Assembly: GCF_003597395.2 (NCBI RefSeq)
Contig: NC_133770.1
Location: 298,217,827 to 298,281,826, forward strand
DNA from: Chelonoidis abingdonii
Lineage: Eukaryota > Chordata > Testudines > Testudinidae
Direction of reading: 5' to 3'
Length of the DNA: 64,000 nucleotides
Positions 46,944-56,755 of the stretch are shown here, in pieces; the stretch's first letter is position 1, and each line of letters starts with the position of its first letter. The notes under the pieces are model-generated. The model worked only from the letters and a program-made list of their open reading frames with translations. It did no database searches and was not told the DNA's origin. A program made the translations under genes and the position numbers.

Positions 46944-47129
46944 GTAATTCACCTTCTTGCTTTGTCTGAACCTTAGCAAAAGCCCCTTAGGTAGATATGG
47001 TATCGGGAAAGCCAGGGCTGGCAGAGAGAGGCTTGCTGAGATCAACTCAAGCTGGGTGATGCTTTGCCTCTTCAGGATACTTTGGGTAGTGGAGTCTGGA
47101 AATAATAAAGCATGTGGCAATAAACCAGC

Positions 47130-47817
47130 TGAGACCTGAGCATGTCTGCACTGCAGACTTAAGTCAACCCATATTAGGTCAACTTACGGCCAGTGCAGTA
47201 ATTAACATGCCGGCTGATGTCCACACTGTTGTCCTTCTGTTGATGGTGCATGTACTCCCCAGGAGCACTTCCCCATCTGAAGGAGGACAGTGTGAGGGGC
47301 TGAGACCCTGGGCTGTCACCTCCCCGCCAGGAGCCCAGCTGCTGGCCAGGCTCTCAGTTCGGCTTCCTGCCAGAAGCCCAGCAACCACCCTGGTTTCTTG
47401 CCTCCCTGCTCTCTGCCAAAAGTGGTGGGTAGTTGCCTGGGCTTCTCTGCTCCCTGAGAGGGGAGCAGCGAGCACAGGCAGCTGCCCAGCTGGGAGAGGG
47501 GAAGCCATGATGGGGGGCAACCAGGCTGTAGCTGGAGTCCATCACCAGCCTGAGATGCTCTTGTCAGTTTCTGGAGCCATGAAACTGACAAGAATGACCA
47601 CGGATAGCTGATGTAAGTAAGGCAGTGTCTACACCTACGCTGTGTCACTCTAATGACGCTGACATAAGCCCAATGCCTCACATGGTCAGGAAGTTACTAT
47701 GTCAGTGTAATAGGGCACTTACATCGGAGGGAGCATAGCTGTAGTGTGTAGGCGGACATAAGTAGGTCGACGTAAGCTGCATTATGTTGACCTAACTCTG
47801 TAGCATAGATCAGGCGT
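47130..47817. mobile_element. hAT-like DNA transposon remnant, ~690 bp
   Basis: Left end GCATGTCTGCACTGCAGACT with TAAGTCAACCC, right end TGACCTAACTCTGTAGCATAGATC; these are imperfect inverted repeats. A second internal pair of ends near 47.62 kb (GTGTCTACACCTACGCTGTG) suggests nesting. No transposase. Confidence 0.5.
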
Positions 47818-48804
47818 CGGTGGCCCTGTAGGAGTGAAGAGGGACCTTTCTGGCAGCCATAGCTTTGCTTTCCACTGAGTGAGGGCTTGACTTTTCCAGA
47901 GGTACTTGAGTGCCCACGGCTCTCAGCTCCCTGTTGACTTCACGCTTTTGAAAATCAGGCCTGAAGCTTTGCCTTTAGAAACATCTTGGGTTTTATTCTC
48001 CTTCTGATACATTCTCCAGGGGCTGGCCTAGAGACTGGTCTGGGGCATTGGGCTGTGGGAGATTAAGCAGTCTGTTCTCAATCCTGGTCTCTGCTGGCCT
48101 AGGGAGCAAGTGTCCGGAGGTGTGGTGGCTGTGGGGAGATGGGAAAGAGTCGGTGCACTCTGCTGTTCAGCTGCCCTGTGGCTAGTTAAGTAGTGATGAT
48201 GGGCTTGGAAGCAAAGCCAGTCCTGGTTGCTCAGGATTGAGGTCCTGCTGGTCAGATGGATTTTGGGTCAGAAGGTGGTGTCTGGAGAGTGGGGACTGTA
48301 AAGCAAAGGAGGGATTCCCAGGACTCTGAGCAGGACGTGGATGCTCCCTGGTATGGTGAAAACCACATAGTTACAATAAAGTGGATAGTCAGCAGCACCG
48401 GCTAGTGGTCTAGGCACAGGATTGCAAGCTTGGAGCCCTCCAGCCTCAGCTCCATCTGCAGGCTGCTTTGGCAAGTCCCTTAAACTCTCTGGGCCTGATT
48501 CTGCTCTTGCTTGCGTGGAAGTCCCCCAGTATATAACTGGTGCAAGGTCAGAACTGGATTCTAGGGATGAAACTTACCAGAATCCTGGAGCATTGCGGGG
48601 ATTGACGTAGTGTTTGTACATTACTCTGGAAGTTCCAGTCTCTGGATTCATTCAGTGCTCCAGGCCATTTTGTTCCTACAGCACATATGTAAGTGGCATT
48701 TACCCACATACAGCACTGGCCTTAATAAAAGCTGTGTGTTTGTTTCTATTCCTCCCCTCTCGGGGCTATATCTTAACACTCCTTGACTTAATTCTTTCTG
48801 GCAG
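47818..48804. other. intron 14 sequence, nothing recognised
   Basis: Non-coding. A decayed repeat phrase (TTTTGAAAATCAGGCCTGAA) lies near 47.95 kb. Confidence 0.35.
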
Positions 48805-48996
48805 GTGGACAGGAGGTTGGTGGCCATGTCATCAGGGGGCGCGCTGCTGAAGAACAATAAAGAGAATAGCAGGAAGAGCCTCATGAACAGCAAGAGCGCC
48901 AGCACCCTGCTGGCCTGGAGCAAGAAGAGTAAGCGCAGCAAGAGCAGCACTTACAGCCTTCCCTTCACCACGGTGGGAGACGAGTCCATGTACTGA
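48805..48996 (+). CDS. RHPN1: RHPN1 exon 15: basic Ser-rich C-terminal tail and stop
   Basis: 64 codons including TGA at 48994-48996. The tail contains KSASTLLAWSKKSKRSKSST and ends VGDESMY. It is basic and Ser-rich, with several possible basophilic kinase sites (inference). The KSASTL motif and aromatic C-terminus resemble RHPN2 more than the divergent human RHPN1 tail as I recall it. Acceptor TGGCAG; phase 0. Confidence 0.92.
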   Translation: MDRRLVAMSSGGALLKNNKENSRKSLMNSKSASTLLAWSKKSKRSKSSTYSLPFTTVGDESMY

Positions 48997-50134
48997 ACCC
49001 TTGGCCTGGCTGGGTCCCGGCTTATTGACGTGAACTCTTGGCATTGCTGGGGAGCAGGAGGAGAGAGCAGCAGCTATGTGGCACTGGGAGCTACGCTGGT
49101 GTCATTGCAATCAATTCTTCTAGCCCTGAGGGAGGAGAAGACTCCAGAGCTGATCCTTGGTGCCTGAGGAGCATGGCATCAAGCTGGATTCTTTCCTAGC
49201 AGAGTGGGCTGACAGGTGTAGAGCTCTCATAGCTGGTGACTAGCAGGCTCCTGCATCTGAGCTTACATGTAAAAAGTCCTCTGCTGAATGGTTTAGGGGA
49301 GGGATTGTTGGTTTGTTTGTCTTTTCTGGTTCATACTCTAGTACCAAGACAGCCTTCTCACCAGCATTAGTAAGTGCCGGTATAGTAAACCACCAGCAGG
49401 CAAACCAAAAGCTGTGAAGTTCTGTACCGTCTCTTAGGACTTGATCTACTGTGTAAAAAATCCTGTGCACATGGATGCCAACTTAGCCCAGGAGCTCATC
49501 AGCGTGAATACACAGAGCAGGAAATATGTAGAATTTTCTCAACTTCATCAGCAAAAGGGCAAGGAATGAGACATTGAGATCCAACATGAACTGATTGTTG
49601 GTATGTCTGAGGATTTCTGTTCCAGTGGGGCTGCCTGCTGTCCACCCCAAGGTGGACAGGAATAGCAGGCCATGAATAGCAGGCCACTACTGAGTGCAGA
49701 GAACATAGGGACTGTCTCCAGCTGCTCTGCGGTGGATTGGGGAAGAAATTAGAAGTGTATTTTCTAAAAACACTAAAGGAATGTTAAGGTTGCCGAGTGA
49801 AGTGCTGAAGAGTCAGGAAACATCAGAGTTTAAGTTGGGAAGGGAACCTTAACTGAGCCCCCTTGTGCACTAGCATCATGGTAGGGGCTTGAGGCACATG
49901 TCACATCCTACTATGTCTGCTGGTCTCCTGCTTCCTTTAGTGCACAGGCTGAGAGCGCGCACAGATGATGGAGTGCTCAATTTACATGCTCAGATTATGG
50001 GTGGTGATTCAAATGATTTTCCAGACAACTTTCCAGAAGCACAGCTTTGCACGGGTATTTGGTTGCTCCTTCTGGTTCAAATTTTACAATCTCAGTAGCA
50101 TGACCCCAGAGCAGCTCAGCTCTCATTTCACTCC

Positions 50135-50215
50135 AGGTCATAGAATCGTAGGACTGGAATGGGACTTCGAGGTCATCTAGTCCAGTTCCCTGCACTCATG
50201 GCAGGACTAAGTATT
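50135..50215 (-). mobile_element. CR1 3' end, antisense
   Basis: TCATAGAATCGTAGGACTGG, GACTTCGAGGTCATCTAGTC and CCTGCACTCATGGCAGGA: the classic antisense CR1 terminus, inside the putative 3' UTR. Confidence 0.88.
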
Positions 50216-51469
50216 ATCTGTGGATGTGAAATGAACATTTTCACATGGGTAACACACAGCCCTCAGGTTCTCAGTATTGAGAATCTAAAACAAATGGGTT
50301 AACTAACCATCTCATCAGAGCAGAAGCCATATCCTGCTCTCCAGATATGTGCCACTCTTGTTCAGTGGGTGCTGGATCAAGCTCCAAGTCATTCAGAATG
50401 GTGTGCAGTGTGAGGGGGCAGAGTTTGGTCTGTGCACCCAAAAATCCTGTGTCACTGAGAATATTGGGTGCACAAGCAATGCTGGCTTGGTCCCCACTTC
50501 AGCAAAGCACTTAAGCAAGATCCAGTATGGACTGAAACGTGTTTTAAGCACTGTGCTGAATCAGGGCTGGGTGCATTACTGTAATGGATACGTAGCTGTC
50601 TTGTCAGCTGTTCAATACGCACCCGGCCAGGGTATAACCTGCTCCTCTGTATGAAAGGGAAAGATGTATCCACATAGTCGTCGTCCTTTTTCCACCAGCA
50701 GAGATGGATCCACCAACAGCCAAAGGGCCTCCTGCTGCTTCTGTGTGAGGTTAAAATTTCAAGCAAATAACTCCTCCACATCATTAAACTACTAACATTT
50801 GCCCTGGTATTGGAGCTCATGCACACGGCTAATATCCTAATTCTGTGCTGCCAGCATTCTTAATGGTGCAGAGCTGAATGATGCATACATCTGAACAACT
50901 GTGCTGTTGCTGCTGGAAAAATCAGAAGACTATATACATTATGAACAGTGTTAGTTTTCAGTCCCGTTTCTGTATTGTGTGTTCGGGTTTGTTGTGGAGG
51001 CTGTCAAGCTGTCCTGTCTTCTTGAGTGCGTGATTGCTGTTGGTAGGTATAAAATACCCTTCAGGGATGTAATTGTATTTTTGTACAAGTAATAGTTGGT
51101 GTCTACTTCTTCTTCTTCTTCTTTTTTTTTTTTTAAAGTCACGAATAATATTTGTAGCAGTAGTTTAATGGGATAAACCGAACATAGGTCCCTTAGACTG
51201 GTAGCAGAGTATCTTCTCATTAGCTTCCTTTGAACTTTACTTTGTTTCATGCAGCACAGTGCTGATGTGCCAAGCTGTTGATCCTAGTTTAAAAAAACAT
51301 TGGTTTCCTCCCTTGAAAAAAGGCATTTCTGTGAAACCCGCTAGCTGCTGATAATCTTTTCATTCATGCATCCCCCAATTCTCAGAACCGCGCTTGCTCT
51401 ACAAGTGGATTCAGATACTTGTCCTCCACCTGGCTTTCTTTAACTGTTACTTGAGGACCACCTCCGTCC

Positions 51470-51685
51470 CATGGTTTGTGGTGATAAGCCTTCGTACTCC
51501 AGGGCATAAGCCAACCACTCAACTGCCTGGAGTTAGGAATCTTCCCCTAGGGGACAGTTACTTGATAATTGTCCAGTAAGGGATTTCTTGCACCTTCTTC
51601 TAAAGCAGCTGGTACTGGCCACTATCGGACAGGAACTGCTGTACTGGAAGTGAACCATCTAGTACAGTATCCAGGGTAAACTTCC
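51470..51685 (+). mobile_element. CR1 3' fragment
   Basis: CCAGGGCATAAGCCAACCAC, TCTTCCCCTAGGGGACAGTT and AGCTGGTACTGGCCACTATC in CR1 order. Confidence 0.8.
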
Positions 51686-52002
51686 CAGCCACCAGGTGAT
51701 AAACTTAATGGGGAGACACCATTGTGGGTTTAAATAGAAATCAGAGCTTCAAGCTTAGAAATGGTAGGAATTTTTAAATATCTGGTTTTTGCTGCCATAA
51801 TTGAGGCCTCTGAGCCAGAGACTTATTTATTTAAAGCAATGTGTATGACTGCATATCACATTTGTATCCCCAGATTCTTATGTTTATGTCGTCAGATTTG
51901 TGGGGGGGGGTTTTATATGCATTGTGCATGTTTCTAACACTGGTAGTTTTTATTTGTATGTTGACACTCACCTTTCAATGATTATAAAATACAGATTTGA
52001 AA

Positions 52003-52008
52003 ATTAAA
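52003..52008 (+). promoter_or_regulatory. candidate polyadenylation signal ATTAAA
   Basis: ATTAAA is followed by a T-run and a TGT/CTCTG-containing stretch some 20-60 bases downstream. It is the best distal candidate for RHPN1. Supported by base pattern only. Confidence 0.4.
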
Positions 52009-52104
52009 CTTTTTTCATCACTACTTCTGTAGGTCACACTCTGCCTCTGCAGTGGCTGTGAAATGAACCCATGCATGTGCTTGTGAAAGAGCCTGGGTAT
52101 AGAT

Positions 52105-52200
52105 AAATTCATAGGGCCTAAGGCCAGAAGGAGCTAGTTGAACCCCCTCAATGCAGAGTTAAAATTCCTTGGTGACTAGTGGATGGATTTTGCTAGCCCA
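52105..52200 (-). mobile_element. weak CR1 antisense fragment
   Basis: ATTCATAGGGCCTAAGGCCA then GAAGGAGCTAGTTGAACCCC resembles the antisense CR1 start; diverged. Confidence 0.4.
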
Positions 52201-52739
52201 AGGTCCATAGTGCAGTGGTGGCCACTTTAAACCTAGGTGAAGGAGCTGGAGCTAAAACTGTCTCTGTTGTGCCTAGTTGTTCCAGTGCGTGCAGTTATCA
52301 GGGAATCCCCACAACACCATAAGTACATCTCTCTTCATATGTTCTCATAGCCACAAGCCTTTGTTCACTTGAGTGCTTTAAATAGGTGGTTCTTCAAGTA
52401 TGTGCCAGAGTGGATCTCACATCAGGTGCACAGCATGCTCCTCATGTCCAAAGCCACAGTCATTTGCATAGAAGTGCCCATTGGACCATGCCTGCAATGT
52501 GCATGTCCTTGGCCCCCCACCTGAGGGTATAAAGGCAGAGTGATCACAGCTGTTCCTCATTCCCTCTGACCACCTGTGGCAGCGAGATGGAACAAGTTCA
52601 AATTATCTTCCGTTAGCCTTGGTAATTTTTATTTTACGCTTTTTTTCAATATGGGCCTTCCAAGGTGGGTGGGATGCCCCCCCCCCCCACACTTGGTACT
52701 TGGTGGTACTTTGCATGTCAAATGGCAGACTCAAAACCT

Positions 52740-52850
52740 TTGGGCTTTAAACTGTGCCCGTCTTGTGATGGCTTTGTTCCTTTCCCATACGGCCACAGCT
52801 ATTGCCTGAGTGAGAGTCCTGATCCAGATCAGTGTTCATCCTCTAGGAGT
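52740..52850 (+). pseudogene. DIRS gag zinc-binding remnant
   Basis: The frame LCPSCDGFVPFPYGHSYCLS shows a C-x2-C-x9-H-x3-C arrangement, like the N-terminal zinc-binding region of turtle DIRS gag proteins. Followed by a Ser/Pro-rich stretch. Confidence 0.5.
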
Positions 52851-54284
52851 CCATGGAAGTCCAGAGACTCCCACTTCAAGCTCCACTTCTTCAAGCAGTC
52901 TGCGGGTAAGCTTGCACTCGGAAGAGCAAGGAACAGCCTCCAAAATGCACCTGATCCCCCCTGTGAAGTCCACTCCTACCAGTACCCTGAGCAGCTGGCA
53001 CACAGCCCCCGTGACTGGCAAGAGACTGGAGTAAGTCAGAGATCTGGCATCATCAGCCAGCACCGCGTCTTCCCAGAAGTGGGGCAGGCTGGAGCTGAGA
53101 TACACTGTCCTCCCACAAGGAGAGGCTAAACATTAGCTTTCCACAAGGAAAGCCATTAAGCTCCCTCTTCTTACAAGAAGCTAATGGTGCTGGCTCAGTC
53201 TCCCTTGGCACCAAAGAAACACGGCCTGGCATCAGTCTCAAATCTAGTCAGTGTCCACATCAGCACAGGTACTGATGTGGGCACCATTGCTAGGATCACT
53301 ACTGGTGCCTAGGAGCCATAAAGGAAGTATCTCATAATACAGGGGAAGGGGCTTTTACTCCCCATATTTCCTTATCCCAGAGGGAAAAAAGGGGGGCTTT
53401 AGTCTTCTCCATTTCAGGGTATGGCAAACAACTACATATGCCATCTTGGATTTGGGATAGTAGCGCTTGCCTTTGTTCCTTCCCCTTCTGCTCAAGATTG
53501 GCTCCTGGCTCTTGACTTACAGGACATGCCTTTACATGTTGCCATCCACGCAGCAGTACTGGTGCCCAATCACTGTCACTGCAAAAGAGCTACCCTTCAG
53601 TTTTCTCTGCCACACAGAGTCTTCGCAAAATGGGTGTGGCAGTGCATCTGAGGAGATGAAGCATTCTTCTCTCTCCATACCTCGACGATAGGCTGCACAA
53701 AGGCAGATCCCAGCAGGACGCTTCCGTGGCCCTGACCTTTTGTTCTCCAGCTGGGCCTTCTAGGGAACTACCAAAATGCATCTCTCATTCTGGCACGGAA
53801 GATAGATGCCAAATTGGCAAAGGTGTATCTTCCTGAAGACGTGTGGCACTGTCTGCAATTGATAAAAACTGATGTCAGGTCAAACCCATCGACTACAGTG
53901 TGGAGCTGTCTCGGACTGCTGGCCCATAGATCAGCCGGCACTTACTTGATGCCACTTGCAGACTTCACCTGCATCCATTATAAGTCTAGTTAAGGTCTGG
54001 CTAGCCCCCTACAAGGCACCAGGGTAGCATGGATCATGGCCTTACCATATGTCCTATCAGAACTGATCTGGTGATTGGATCCCAAAAACCGCAGAAGAGA
54101 AGAACCCTTTGTTCCCATGATACTGATCATGGACATGCCAGGAAAAGATAGAAGTGTGCACCTAAATTGCCTGGTACAAGGGACCTAGACTCAGAAAGCT
54201 AGGACCCTTCACATAACCATCCTGGAGCTGTGAACATTCAGGTTAGCTTCCCTGGCATTCCAGCCGGTCTTACAGAATTCCACA

Positions 54285-54365
54285 GTGTAGAACTTGACAG
54301 ACAACACATCTGCAGTGTACTATATAAACAAGCCTGTTCATCACCCCACGTCAAGAAGCTATCAA
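54285..54365 (+). pseudogene. DIRS RNase H remnant
   Basis: DNTSAVYYINKP matches the DIRS RNase H motif (T/V)DN(T)(S/T)AM.YIN. The remaining RNase H residues are not contiguous. Confidence 0.65.
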
Positions 54366-55879
54366 CTTGTGGACATGGCATCAACCCAGGATAACCCCCA
54401 GAGCTGTTCACCTCCTAGCCTGTTGCTGGGTCCTATCAGACTTCCTAAGCAGCCAATCCATCACCAGTCACAGGGGGCCACTGCAGAGGTCCATTATCAA
54501 CCTGATATTTAATCACTGAGGGAAATCCCAGAATAACTTTGTTTGCCACCAAAGACAACACACAATGCCCACCCTTCTGTTCTAAGCGCATGTGCCCAGG
54601 TTCGTTGCAAGGTGCCTTCCTCATACTGTGGAGTTAAGGTCTCATGCATACTGTCCCACTAATTTTCCCTGATTCCCAGGGTGATAAGCAAAATCTGACA
54701 GGGCAAAGCCACATTAATCTCAATAGCTCCATGCTAGCTGAGACCATTGAATTCTCCGCCCATCCCATGGTATCCATATTTCTGAAGGCGTTACTGCATG
54801 TTCACCCAACTGTGAGAATCCCCTTCTCTATGGGAGCTTAATGTTGTCCTTGCAAACCTTAAGAGTCCCCTTCTTTGAGTCACTTTTCAGAATGTTCCTT
54901 ACACTCTGGACAGTGGTCTTGGTCATAGTCCTACTGACTAGGACTGTCCATGACCTCCAACCACTTATGGCTGATTTTTCCCCACTACACATGCATAACA
55001 TTCCACAGAGATCAGGTGGTGGTGATATTTAAAAGTCACTTCAGGGATAAACTTAAATCTCCTTTGAACCCATCCATCAGTTTACCTGTTCCCTTTCCTA
55101 CATTCATTTTGCTCCCAGAGAGAAGAAACCCCATGCTGTGGTCATTACAAGGGCTTGATGGAATAAAGCCCTTCAGATTGTCCTCTCATGTCGTCTTTGC
55201 CATCTCTGCTGCTCCCAGAAGATATTAAAATGAATCCTGCAGTGCATATGGCTCTGCTATCTCCCTCCCTCTAAACAGTGCAGCTTACTTCTCTAGCATA
55301 CAAGCTGCATCCTGTGCCACCTTTTGGGAACGCTCCCATATCTGAAAGCTATAAGGTAGTGACAGGAAGTAACTCTGACTTTTTATTCAGCATTCTGCCC
55401 TTGGCCCAGCTACCAGGTCATACGCCAAGCCTAGAAGGGCAGTGTTGAAATCACTCTTCAATTAGTGTCACTCAGCGCTCCTCAATTCCACCTGCCGAAT
55501 GGGACACTGCTCATCAGTCACCCGGAGTGGGATCCATAGAGCCAGGTACTCGGAGAATGTTACCTACCGTAACTATGGTTCTTCAAATGTTGGTGTCTTG
55601 GGACCCACACTGATCTGCCCTCTGTCCTTGCTTTATCAGAGTCCTGCTTACCCAGGATTCTGACCTAGTGAGGGCTCTGGGGTGATGGTTGCAGCCATTT
55701 TGCCCTTTCTGCCCTGGGGTGGGGGTTTGAGGACATGCCCAGCACAAGCCCAATGAAGACCACTATTCCACTGTTGCATCTCTGAGGCACACGCACATGT
55801 CAAGTAGAATCAGCACTGAAGATGTCTCTAAGAACCAGTTACTATAAGGTGAGTACCTGTTCGTTCTGGCTGGTGTACA

Positions 55880-56755
55880 CGGCCCTTCTGAAGCCCTCAA
55901 CAGGCAGTGGGTTGACCTCCTTAATGATCTGTAGGATGGGATGGATTGCACCCTCAGCAAGTTCACACATGACACTAAGCTGGGGGGAGAGGTAGATACA
56001 CTGGAGGGTAGGGATAGGGTCCAGAGTGACCTAGACACATTGAGGATTGGACTAAAAGAAATCTGATGAGGTTCAAGTGCAGAATCTTGCACTTAGGAAG
56101 GAAGAATCCCATGCACCTCTGCAGGCTGTGAACCGACTGGCTAAGCAGCAGTTCTGCAGAAAAGGACCTGGGGATTACAGTGGACGAGAGAGCTGGATAG
56201 GCGTCAGCAGTGTGCCCTCGTTGCCAAGAAGGCCAACAGCATATTGGGCTGCATTAGTAGAAGCATTGCTGGCAGATCAAGGGAAGTGATTATTCCCCTC
56301 TATTTGGCACTGGTGAGGCCACACATAGAGTACTGTGTCCAGTTTTGGGGGGGCCCCCACTACAGAAAGGATGTGGACAACTTGGGAGTCCAAAGGAGGG
56401 CAACAAAAATGATTAGGGGGCTGGGGCACATGACTTATGAGGAGAGGCTGAGGGAACTGGGTTATTTAGTCTGCAGAAGAGAAGAGTGAGGGGGGGTTTT
56501 GATAGCAGCCTTCAGCTACCTGAAGGGGGGTTCCAAAGAGGATGGAGCTCAGCTGTTCTCAGTGGTGGCAGATGACAGAACAAGGAGCAATGGTCTCAAG
56601 TTGCAGTGGGGAAGGTCTGGGTTGGATATTAGGAAATACTATTTCACTAGGAGGATGGTGAAGCACTGGAATGGGTTATCTAGGGAAGAGGTGGAATCTC
56701 CATCCTTAAGAAATTTTTAAGGCCTAGCTTGACAAAGCCCTGGCTGGGATGATTC
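55880..56755 (+). mobile_element. CR1 LINE 3' end with ORF2 C-terminus
   Basis: Frames across 55.9-56.73 kb encode the end of the CR1 reverse transcriptase: [53 protein letters not shown] and MVKHWNGLSREEVESPSL, followed by a short 3' UTR (CTTGACAAAGCCCTGGCTGG). Several frameshifts; 5' truncated; inactive. Confidence 0.93.

Larger units (their letters stand above)
6847..48996 (+). other. RHPN1: RHPN1 gene, 3' 14 coding exons (rhophilin-1, 5' end missing)
   Basis: Rhophilin-1 is a cytoplasmic scaffold that binds GTP-loaded Rho through an N-terminal HR1 (REM) domain; the family also has a BRO1 domain and a PDZ domain. Fourteen exons join without frame conflict into 641 codons plus TGA. In the joined product HR1 covers about residues 1-75, BRO1 about 88-455 and PDZ about 485-570, followed by a Ser/Lys-rich tail. 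The RHPN1 assignment rather than RHPN2 rests on recalled family features: the run [20 protein letters not shown], the block VLFNIGALHTQIGARQDR, and the PDZ carboxylate loop GFGLTLRGDSPVLIA. Human RHPN1 has about 20 residues before the first residue seen here, so only the small first coding exon appears absent. No CpG-rich promoter is visible upstream. All junctions are GT-AG. No stop or frameshift lies in any exon, so the gene looks functional. Confidence 0.95.
48997..52025 (+). other. RHPN1: probable RHPN1 3' untranslated region
   Basis: No open frame of note follows the stop codon for 3 kb. The region 51.8-52.0 kb is T/A-rich and ends in ATTAAA, as a long vertebrate 3' UTR would. CR1 fragments at about 50.14 and 51.5 kb lie inside it, so the transcribed end could also be earlier; another ATTAAA lies at 50783. 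Confidence 0.45.
52380..55640 (+). mobile_element. second decayed DIRS-like retrotransposon
   Basis: The left margin GGTTCTTCAAGTATGTG and right margin GGTTCTTCAAATGTTGGTG (near 55580) share the terminal motif. In between lie a gag-like zinc-binding stretch (52.74-52.84 kb), an RT-like remnant (53.46-53.7 kb, LALDLQDMPLHVAIHAAV) and an RNase H remnant (54.29 kb). All frames are broken and the recombinase is unrecognised. It is about 3.3 kb, shorter than intact DIRS elements, so deletions are likely. Confidence 0.65.
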
